This document shows, piece by piece, positions 1 through 5,839 of a DNA stretch of 5,948 nucleotides. The stretch comes from Candidatus Omnitrophota bacterium. Its GTDB lineage: Bacteria; Omnitrophota; Omnitrophia; Omnitrophales; JACROU01. The position numbers were made by a program, and so were the translations under genes. The stretch spans positions 1-5,948 of the forward strand of contig JACQQR010000084.1 of NCBI GenBank assembly GCA_016206875.1, given 5' to 3'. The notes beneath the pieces were generated by a model. That model worked only from the letters and a program-made list of their open reading frames with translations, was not told where the DNA came from and searched no databases. Position 1 is the first letter of the stretch, and each line of letters opens with the position of its first letter.

Positions 1-61
1 AAGTTAATTTTTCATTGTAAATCTAACATATTACTTCCCATATTTCAAGCGTCTTCCAACT

Positions 62-1663
62 TTATGATTTGCGCTGGGTAGGAAATCGGTAGGAAATGCG
101 GATGGTGCCCGGGTGCTGGAACCAGTTGAGCCAAAGCGTAAGGGCTGTCCATAACGCCATGGTGAGCGCGGCCAAAGATTGAAGGTGCCCGAAAAATGAA
201 GGCTTGCCAAAAAATTTTGTGACTTGCCGGTAAAGCCGTCCGGCTTGGCGGCGCACCCGGCGCGTGGGCCCCAACAACCGGGCTGATAGAAAAATCGGCA
301 AGGAATCGATGATGTCCTTCCGGTAGCGCTCGGCGCGTCTGCGCAATGTCTCGCTTTTTTCCCGATATAGTTTTTGATATCCCAAAAACCAATTTTCTAC
401 GGATCGAAGAATTGACGGCCCTAACTTTTCGAAATCCATGCGGAAACATTTCGCCTGAATATGCTCCAGCTGGCGGCTGGATAACTTGGGATGGCGAACC
501 ATCCCGTAAAAACCGGTGCACCTTTTATAGTACAAATCGCGGTCGCCTTCCAAGGCACTGACCAATCTTTTTTCTTTCATAATCCGCTCATAAAACGGCG
601 TTCCCGGTGTGGGGCCGTAAATCAACGTTTGGGTGAATGTCGGGCACAAGCCAAGCAGCTCGTTTAATTCTGTCTCGATGATTTCCGGCGATTGATAATC
701 AAATCCAATCACCATGGACGCCAAAATCACGATGCCATGCGCTCTTAAATCTGTAAATAACTCCTGAGGATTGCGCCCTTTTTGCTTCTCAAAATTGGAA
801 TGCTTGCCTTCGTAGCCGATCCAAAGACCCGAGATGCCCATCTCCACCAGCTCCTTGACGTCATACTGAGACAATGCCTTCACGCTGGAGAATACAAACA
901 TGGACGGAGTAACACCGGAGCTGCGCACCAATTCAAGAAAGCGGCGGGCGCGGGATTGATTCAGCAGGAAATCTTCGTCCAAAACCGTGAAGTTCATCGC
1001 GGGATTGTGCTCCATATATTTCATGACCACATTGAAAATATCATCCCCCGTGGGCAGCAACCGGATGTGCTGCCTTTTGAAAAAATGAGAGGTGCAGCAA
1101 AAATCGCAACCATTAGGGCAGCCGAGCCCGGCAAATATCATTCCGTTCTCGCCGAACGGCACGGAAAATATTTTGAGGCGGTTTGTGATGACCGGATGGT
1201 CATAAGGCATTTTCTTTTCCGGCTCTCCAAGCAGCCGGCGCAGGAATCCTACCCCTTCCTCGCGGCAGATAAAATCCCCGTAAGGCGCAAGTTCCGCGTC
1301 AGAAAGTACGGTGCCATAGCCGCCTAAAATAATTTTGCTCTTGGGCGCGTACTTGCGTGCCAGCGCGGACATGCGCTTGGCCAGGTGGAATGTGGCCAGC
1401 ACAAAAGAAATGCCTACATAATCGTAGCCGCGCTTCAGTTCGCGGATATATTCTTTTTCCGAAGGATATTGCAGGACAACGGTGGGGCTGTCTAGATTAT
1501 GCGCAATGAATTCAAGCGAGAAATGATGAATAATCGAGCGCGGACTAAAAATACCTTGAGCCCGTGTAACCTGGCCATGCAGAAGTTCATATCCAACTGA
1601 CTTAGAATGTCCCTGTTTCTCACCCAGCGGCCGGGGAACAGATGTAAGTAGTAATGTACTCAA
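62..1663 (-). CDS. B12-binding-like / radical SAM protein with hydrophobic C-terminus
   Basis: This 533-residue protein belongs to the radical SAM superfamily, whose members cleave S-adenosylmethionine with a 4Fe-4S cluster to start radical chemistry. Residues about 60-150 look like a B12-binding (Rossmann) domain ('DYVGISFVLATFHLAKRM', 'KIILGGYG'), but I see no DxHxxG cobalamin-ligand motif, so cobalamin binding is doubtful. The cluster motif is intact: Cys182, Cys186 and Cys189 in 'GLGCPNGCDFCC', with an extra Cys190. Radical SAM barrel features follow: 'VLDEDFLL' near 227, 'GLWIGYEG' near 279, and 'YGPTPGTPFYERI' near 349. The C-terminal 100 residues are Arg-rich (about 440-480) and then hydrophobic (about 496-514), suggesting membrane association. 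The start is TTG at 1663, supported by a strong AGAGGAGA ribosome site close upstream; the stop is TAA at 62-64. The substrate is unknown; related families modify lipids, cofactors or natural products. It is transcribed divergently from the large gene, with its own CRP-type promoter region. Confidence 0.9.
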   Translation of the reverse strand: MSTLLLTSVPRPLGEKQGHSKSVGYELLHGQVTRAQGIFSPRSIIHHFSLEFIAHNLDSPTVVLQYPSEKEYIRELKRGYDYVGISFVLATFHLAKRMSALARKYAPKSKIILGGYGTVLSDAELAPYGDFICREEGVGFLRRLLGEPEKKMPYDHPVITNRLKIFSVPFGENGMIFAGLGCPNGCDFCCTSHFFKRQHIRLLPTGDDIFNVVMKYMEHNPAMNFTVLDEDFLLNQSRARRFLELVRSSGVTPSMFVFSSVKALSQYDVKELVEMGISGLWIGYEGKHSNFEKQKGRNPQELFTDLRAHGIVILASMVIGFDYQSPEIIETELNELLGLCPTFTQTLIYGPTPGTPFYERIMKEKRLVSALEGDRDLYYKRCTGFYGMVRHPKLSSRQLEHIQAKCFRMDFEKLGPSILRSVENWFLGYQKLYREKSETLRRRAERYRKDIIDSLPIFLSARLLGPTRRVRRQAGRLYRQVTKFFGKPSFFGHLQSLAALTMALWTALTLWLNWFQHPGTIRISYRFPTQRKS

Positions 1664-1667
1664 AAAA

Positions 1668-1675
1668 TCTCCTCT
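1668..1675 (-). promoter_or_regulatory. Shine-Dalgarno for the radical SAM gene
   Basis: On the minus strand the sequence reads AGAGGAGA, with GGAG 5 bases ahead of the TTG codon at 1663. This near-consensus site decides the otherwise weak TTG start. It lies within a predicted leader of only about 16 bases. Confidence 0.8.
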
Positions 1676-1685
1676 TTTTGGCCGG

Positions 1686-1691
1686 AGTATA
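1686..1691 (-). promoter_or_regulatory. -10 box TATACT of the radical SAM gene
   Basis: On the minus strand TATACT occupies 1691 down to 1686. If these are bases -12 to -7, transcription starts at 1679, an A on the minus strand, giving a 16-base leader holding the ribosome site. There is no good -35 (CAGTTT at the expected place), as expected for an activator-dependent promoter. The surrounding 8 bases, AGTATACT at 1686-1693, are self-complementary, so the plus strand also reads TATACT and could fire rightward from about 1700. The assignment is by pattern only. Confidence 0.5.
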
Positions 1692-1712
1692 CTTCTTAAT
1701 GGGCATGAAAAC

Positions 1713-1728
1713 TGTGATGGGGGTCACA
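1713..1728. promoter_or_regulatory. CRP-type operator, TGTGA-N6-TCACA
   Basis: The sequence TGTGATGGGGGTCACA has two perfect half-sites of the CRP consensus with the canonical 6-base spacer and AT-rich flanks. Its centre (1720.5) lies 41.5 bases upstream of the start predicted for the radical SAM gene (1679), which is the class II activator position. That makes activation of the minus-strand gene by a CRP/FNR-family regulator the most economical reading. It lies upstream of the repeat, so it could also influence the plus-strand gene. It also overlaps a possible ancestral coding start of that gene at 1699 or 1705. The cognate regulator and effector are not in the window. Confidence 0.6.
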
Positions 1729-1737
1729 AAGATTTTA
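1726..1737. repeat. Possible target-site duplication flanking the palindromic repeat (left copy)
   Basis: ACAAAGATTTTA at 1726-1737 resembles ACAAAAAATTATA at 1891-1903 on the other side of the repeat. The right copy overlaps the last two bases of the right inverted end. The match is imperfect and AT-rich, so chance is possible. It is notable because removing the repeat plus the right copy restores the frame of the large gene. Confidence 0.3.
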
Positions 1738-1738
1738 G

Positions 1739-1892
1739 GTAACCGTTTAGTTGCCCCTCGCCCTCGCGAAGCAGAGGGAGAGGGCGGACGCGGAGCGCCA
1801 GGGTGAGGGTGTAGCGCCACCACAACCCTCACCCTTAATCCCTCTCCCTTTCTCGCCTTCGGCGGAAGGGAGAGGGGCAGCTGAACGGTTAC
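1739..1892. repeat. 154-bp terminally inverted, hairpin-rich repeat (MITE-like)
   Basis: The ends are inverted copies: GTAACCGTTTAGTTGCCCC at the left matches the complement of the right end (GGGGCAGCTGAACGGTTAC) with two mismatches. Inside are three hairpins: a 7-bp stem (1759-1765 with 1780-1786), a perfect 10-bp stem GGGTGAGGGT/ACCCTCACCC (1801-1810 with 1825-1834), and a perfect 11-bp stem CCCTCTCCCTT/AAGGGAGAGGG (1840-1850 with 1866-1876) with a further CGCC-TTC-GGCG hairpin in its loop. Such GC-rich dyads with CCCTCACCC and CCCTCTCCC are a style of dispersed intergenic palindrome seen in many bacterial genomes. There is no transposase, so any movement would depend on an enzyme supplied elsewhere. 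Its right end abuts the signal peptide of the large gene. Confidence 0.75.
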
Positions 1893-4800
1893 AAAAAATT
1901 ATATCGTTTTTTCTGCTTTTCGTTTTTGCCGCGGATGCTGTTTGGGCGCAGAATCCGTTTCTTCTTTCCCATTCTCCCGCCGTCGATTCGCCCTCTCGAA
2001 TGCCTTTTGTTTACCTCATTGAAGACGCGCATGACAGTCGCGATGCTCAGGAACATATCCGGGTCATTCTGGATGAATTAGTCACGAAAGAGCGTGTCCG
2101 GCACGTTTTTTTTGAGGGCGGTTCCCAAAAGCTTGATAAAACATTTTATGAATTCGCCGGGAAAAATACTGAGCTCAACCGAAAAATTTGGGATGAATTG
2201 TTCAACCGTTCTGAAATCAGCGCCCTTGAGCGCTACGCCCTGGAAGCTCCCGGGGAAGTCGGGTTTTACGGATTAGAAAATCCGCGGATTTATTTTGAAA
2301 ATATTGAAGCGGCTCAGCGCCTTTTATCGGACGTGCCCGGGGCGGAGGCTGTTATCAAGGAAATTCAAGATGATTTAGAAAAAAAACGGGGCTGGATTCT
2401 CAGCTCGCGCCTAAAGAAAGTTCTTCATTTAAAAAGGCAGCTTGAAGAAAAGCGGATTTCTATATTGGCTTATGTACGCCAGATGGCCAAAATCGCGCGC
2501 ACACATTTGGACGGATTGGATAAAAAAGGATACGAGAATTGGCCTGAGATCATCCGTTTGAAAAACATGGAGGGGCTAGGGCGGAAGTTTCGGAATTTTC
2601 GCAAGGAAATTGAAGCAGAAAAATCGGCTCTACTAAAAAAATCCAAGCTGGCTTCTCAAATGGATTTTTTGTGGCAACCCGAAAGGCATTACGAGGCCCG
2701 CGGAAAGCTTCGCGAATGCTTTGAGCGCATTGAAGATGAATTGATGGGCCAGGATGTTTCGCTTCTTGATTTTCCTTATCTCCGGCATTGGATCGGTTTT
2801 TATGTGCTGAAAGAGGAGATGGCTTCCGAAGAGCTCCTGGAAGAAATGGAAGCCTTAGAAAACCTTGCGATTCAAAATGTAAAGCCGGCTCTCGAAGAAA
2901 ACCGGTGGCTCATTCGATTCAAACATTTTACCCTCGTAAAAAAACTGATCCATTTCCGTCTGACTCATCAAGAGTGGTTTACGTGCCAAGCCATTGGACA
3001 GGATGAATGGATTCGCAAGTTTCCTCAGTTACAATCATGGATAGAAAACTCACTGCGCAATTACCGGCTGATTGCAAAACGGAATCAGATTCTTTCGAAA
3101 AATCTTGTTCGCAGCCTGCGGGGTCATTCACTCGAAACCGCCATATTCATTGCCGGCGGTTTTCATAAAGAAGCGGTGATTTCGGCCCTTAAATCCAACA
3201 AAATTCCTTACACCATAATTACACCAGCAATACAAAACCCGCAAAGGGCATTCAATTACAAAAATCGAATTTTAGCTCCCCGCAATGACACAAAGTACTT
3301 ATTGGGAAGAGGTGAAGTGAGGGTTGAATCCCAATCCCTCGCGCCCGTAATTTCCGGCGCCTCGCTGGGCGAGCCCCAAGCCGAGCCCTTTCGGCAAAGG
3401 CTCGTTCGCGTAGCTGAAACTATAGTGTCAGCTCAATCCTTAGGAATTCGGCAAGCAGAGCTTTTGGAGCTTCAGATAGATCCGGATAAAAATGCCGTAG
3501 CACATGAAGTAGCCAAGAGGCTGGTAGAGGCGGTGCGCAAAAACCCTCAGGCGGTGCTGGGGCTGGCCACCGGGGGCACGATGGAAGCAGTGTACCAGGA
3601 GGTGTGCCGGCTTTTTTCAGAAGACACTTCTATTGATTTTTCTCAAGTCACCACCCTTAATTTGGATGAGTATTACGGTTTGGAAACAAAGCACGCCCAA
3701 AGTTATCGAAGTTTTATGGAACATCATTTATTTGAACCGCTCAGGCTCGTGGATTCTGGGCGCGCATTCTTGAGCGCGAATACGCATCTATTGAACGGTG
3801 AAGCGGAAGATCCGGAAAAAGAGCTGGAGAGATATCTGCGTTTGATTGAATCAAAAGGCCGAATAGATTGGCAAGTATTAGGCATAGGAAGCGACGGCCA
3901 TTTCGCTTTTTTAGAGCCGGCTATTTGTATCAATTTAAAAACGTTAACTGAACTTGAATGTACAAGCGATGCGCCGAGCGAAACCTATAAAAAATTGCGC
4001 GATTTTAACGAATTTGTGATTGAGGAGGAGAATATCTCAGAGGGACAGCTGTTATTTTTAATTCAAGAAATAATGCGTGTACGAACAGATGCCCGCAGCC
4101 GTTTGGGTGATTTTTCAGACTTGCGCAAAAGAAAATCCAGCCCGCAGGCAGGAGTTTCAGGAATGCTGCCGCGTTCTCTCAAGGCCGGTGAATTTACAGT
4201 TGAAGAATTGAACCGGTTGGGCCGGCAGCTTTTAGCGGAGCAAGAAACCATTTTTTATTTGCCGGAACAATATATCAAGCGAAAAGATTTTCTTTTGAGC
4301 CGGATGCCCAAAATGGAAGGTGTGCCGCTTGTTCGGTTTTTGCCTCGCGGGGAATATTTTGGATCTCAGGCAAAAGTTACCTTTCTTGCCATTCCCACTT
4401 TGCTGGATAACTCCCGTTTTTTTGGTGAGAAACCCGAGCGCGTACCTCGGAGGGCCTTGACGCTCACCGGCGCTGTGCACAAGGCACGTGAGATTGTATT
4501 AGTGGCCAATGGGGAAGCAAAACAGGCCGCTGTTTCGGGGGCCTTCTCAGGCTCCATCACTTCCGAACTTCCTGCATCTATTCTTCAATCCCATCCCCAC
4601 ATCACTTTTATTGTAGATGAAGAGGCGGCCGGTGGAATTTCCCGTGAGACCCGAATGATCACGCAAGGAATCCCTTTTATCCGTGAACAATTTGAAATCA
4701 ATTCGCAAACAGGTGAAATACGTTTTATCCAAGATCATCCGCCCTTGGTTTCACTCGACGCAGATGTGTACTTTGTGAGGCATGGAAAAACCTTGGCCAA

Positions 4801-5812
4801 CGAACAAAAAATTTTTCAAGGCCGGGGAGACGGAGAACGGGCTCAATTGAGTGAGAAAGGATTTCGTGAAACACAAGAAGGCGCCAGAATATTGTTGGGC
4901 CATATCGCGCCCGATTTACAAAAAGGCGCCCGGGTGATTCTACTGTCAAGTCCTAGGGTGAGAGCCAGGGAAACCGCGCAAATTTATGCCTGGTTTATAG
5001 AAGGCGAAATGCATCGGCATAACGGTTGGGACCTTGGAAAACGCCCGCATGATTCAGTACCTATTGAGGAGGAAGAATTTTTACAAGAAATCAATTTGGG
5101 TTTGTGGCAAGGCAGAAAGTATCAGGGAGATTTGCCGGAGAATGAACAAGTGCTCCTGGACCAGTTTCTGGGGGGACGGGATTTCCTCATGCATCCCGGA
5201 GGAGGAAGTAGTTTGTATGAGGCCATGGCATCCGCCATATTGCCGCTTCGCCGGTTGGCGCTTTGCATTCAGGCAATGAAAGAGAAAGTACCCGCGCGAA
5301 AGGTCATTGTGATTGCTGTGGGGCACGGGATGAGTTCAGCGGCCACTCGCGCGCTTTTAGGCGACAAAACATTAACCGCAGCCGATCGCAGCGGCAGCTT
5401 TAATTGGGCCAATCCAAGAATTCCGAACGGAACGCCGGCTTATTTGGACTGCAAAATCATGTCCTTAGTTCCTCTCAAACGAAAAGAAGAAGCCAAAAAA
5501 AGAAAAGAATCTGGATGGTTTGCGCCAGACTTCGCGGAAGTTAGAGAACCTGAAGTAGTAGAGCCCATCCGCATTCCCGCTCAGGCCACAAGTCTTGGAA
5601 AGGCTAATCGGGCGAATCCAGAAGAAACTTCTCTGGATGCCCAACTTGTATTACAAGCTATAACAAAAGATATTCCCTCGAAGACTCAACATAGAGTGCC
5701 ATTTTCAAATTTGGATGAAGAGGACAGACCCCGGGAGTCCTTTCTATCCCTGCTTATCAGCAAGGCAGCTCACCGGCATGAAAACCTGCTTCAACTCAAG
5801 TTCGCGGTGTAA
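1751..5812 (+). CDS. Exported TraB/ChaN-like - glucosamine-6-phosphate deaminase - histidine phosphatase fusion protein
   Basis: This 1353-residue chain carries several domains. Residues 1-48 are translated repeat. Residues 50-67 ('ISFFLLFVFAADAVWAQ', then NPF) look like a signal peptide. Residues 84-492 resemble the TraB/ChaN/EreA-type fold: 'YLIEDAHDS', 'HVFFEGG', 'GFYGLENP', a long charged helical stretch (about 200-455), then 'AGGFHKEAV'. Residues 578-975 are NagB (glucosamine-6-phosphate to fructose-6-phosphate plus ammonia), with 'ATGGTM' 606-611, 'LDEYYGL' (Asp639), 'GIGSDGHFAFLEP' (Asp715, His717, Glu722), 'NSRFF' (Arg889) and Lys924, all matching catalytic or phosphate-binding positions of E. 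coli NagB. About 143 residues (724-866) are inserted in it. Residues 1003-1210 are a histidine phosphatase: Arg1010-His1011-Gly, Arg1071 in 'SSPRVRARETA', acid Glu1113, second His1192 in 'GHG'. The tail from 1236 is unrecognised. The start is uncertain: TTG 1751 lies inside the repeat just after TAG 1748-1750, with no good ribosome site; the next in-frame ATG (2000) would lose the signal peptide. The overall physiological role is unknown. Confidence 0.9.
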   Translation: MPLALAKQRERADAERQGEGVAPPQPSPLIPLPFSPSAEGRGAAERLQKIISFFLLFVFAADAVWAQNPFLLSHSPAVDSPSRMPFVYLIEDAHDSRDAQEHIRVILDELVTKERVRHVFFEGGSQKLDKTFYEFAGKNTELNRKIWDELFNRSEISALERYALEAPGEVGFYGLENPRIYFENIEAAQRLLSDVPGAEAVIKEIQDDLEKKRGWILSSRLKKVLHLKRQLEEKRISILAYVRQMAKIARTHLDGLDKKGYENWPEIIRLKNMEGLGRKFRNFRKEIEAEKSALLKKSKLASQMDFLWQPERHYEARGKLRECFERIEDELMGQDVSLLDFPYLRHWIGFYVLKEEMASEELLEEMEALENLAIQNVKPALEENRWLIRFKHFTLVKKLIHFRLTHQEWFTCQAIGQDEWIRKFPQLQSWIENSLRNYRLIAKRNQILSKNLVRSLRGHSLETAIFIAGGFHKEAVISALKSNKIPYTIITPAIQNPQRAFNYKNRILAPRNDTKYLLGRGEVRVESQSLAPVISGASLGEPQAEPFRQRLVRVAETIVSAQSLGIRQAELLELQIDPDKNAVAHEVAKRLVEAVRKNPQAVLGLATGGTMEAVYQEVCRLFSEDTSIDFSQVTTLNLDEYYGLETKHAQSYRSFMEHHLFEPLRLVDSGRAFLSANTHLLNGEAEDPEKELERYLRLIESKGRIDWQVLGIGSDGHFAFLEPAICINLKTLTELECTSDAPSETYKKLRDFNEFVIEEENISEGQLLFLIQEIMRVRTDARSRLGDFSDLRKRKSSPQAGVSGMLPRSLKAGEFTVEELNRLGRQLLAEQETIFYLPEQYIKRKDFLLSRMPKMEGVPLVRFLPRGEYFGSQAKVTFLAIPTLLDNSRFFGEKPERVPRRALTLTGAVHKAREIVLVANGEAKQAAVSGAFSGSITSELPASILQSHPHITFIVDEEAAGGISRETRMITQGIPFIREQFEINSQTGEIRFIQDHPPLVSLDADVYFVRHGKTLANEQKIFQGRGDGERAQLSEKGFRETQEGARILLGHIAPDLQKGARVILLSSPRVRARETAQIYAWFIEGEMHRHNGWDLGKRPHDSVPIEEEEFLQEINLGLWQGRKYQGDLPENEQVLLDQFLGGRDFLMHPGGGSSLYEAMASAILPLRRLALCIQAMKEKVPARKVIVIAVGHGMSSAATRALLGDKTLTAADRSGSFNWANPRIPNGTPAYLDCKIMSLVPLKRKEEAKKRKESGWFAPDFAEVREPEVVEPIRIPAQATSLGKANRANPEETSLDAQLVLQAITKDIPSKTQHRVPFSNLDEEDRPRESFLSLLISKAAHRHENLLQLKFAV
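3301..3335. repeat. Inverted repeat in the inter-domain linker
   Basis: ATTGGGA at 3301-3307 is repeated inverted as TCCCAAT at 3329-3335 around a 21-base loop. It lies in the poorly conserved linker (residues about 493-577) between the TraB-like and NagB domains. It could be part of a small inserted repeat, or incidental. Confidence 0.35.
3382..3404. repeat. GC-rich palindrome in the inter-domain linker
   Basis: CGAGCC-C-TTT-CGGC-AAA-GGCTCG forms a 9-bp stem with one bulged base and a 4-base loop. A smaller hairpin, CTCGC-TGG-GCGAG, lies just upstream (3361-3373). Two adjacent dyads within translated linker ('SGASLGEPQAEPFRQRLVRV') recall palindromic elements that insert in frame in coding sequence, such as the Rickettsia palindromic elements. 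Whether it is dispersed in this genome cannot be seen here. Confidence 0.4.
3920..4348 (+). other. 143-residue insertion splitting the NagB domain
   Basis: Canonical NagB runs directly from the catalytic '(F)NEPG' loop to 'SSF.SRTRV' and the active-site lid. Here 'GIGSDGHFAFLEP' (to residue 723) is followed by about 143 unrelated residues before 'GEYFGSQAKV' resumes the family (from 867), and then 'DNSRFF' and 'RVPRRALTLTGAV' align again. The insert begins Cys-poor and hydrophilic, contains a predicted helical stretch ('EGQLLFLIQEIMRVRTDARS') and a basic segment ('LRKRKSS'), and ends 'GVPLVRFLPR'. I recognise no domain in it. It lacks the terminal Cys/Ser and His-Asn expected of an intein. 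Confidence 0.65.
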
Positions 5813-5839
5813 ATTCTGGAAAGGGTATTTAATAAAATT

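Larger units (their letters stand above)
1699..1737 (+). other. Candidate ancestral 5' end of the large gene, cut off by the repeat
   Basis: ATG codons at 1699 and 1705 open a frame coding MGMKTVMGVTKIL up to the left edge of the repeat. The frame then runs into the repeat and stops at TGA 1804-1806, out of frame with the large gene. If the text is joined from TTA 1735-1737 to TCG 1904, the reading frame becomes continuous and gives a textbook signal peptide: a basic start followed by 'SFFLLFVFAADAVWAQ'. GGAG at 1684-1687 lies 11 bases ahead of the first ATG. This is inference. The overlap with the CRP-type operator is an argument against it, though both could be true. Confidence 0.4.

Noticed and set aside
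1..61. Terminator or gene start at the left edge
   Set aside because: The stretch is AT-rich but shows no stable hairpin, no T-run after a stem and no open frame of meaningful length on either strand.
45..521. A 158-codon open frame on the minus strand overlapping the end of the radical SAM gene
   Set aside because: It is an alternative frame of the same strand within real coding sequence, with a composition typical of a shadow frame.
782..1327. A 181-codon open frame on the plus strand, opposite the radical SAM gene
   Set aside because: It lies wholly antisense to a gene with clear family motifs, has no ribosome site and codes for nothing recognisable.
1739..1892. Rho-independent terminator or riboswitch ahead of the large gene
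   Set aside because: The hairpins are not followed by a U-run typical of a terminator, and the symmetric terminal repeats fit a dispersed palindromic element better. No riboswitch core was recognised.
3920..4348. Intein in the NagB domain
   Set aside because: The insert has no Cys/Ser/Thr at the first position, no His-Asn end and no splicing-block motifs, and at 143 residues it shows no mini-intein pattern.
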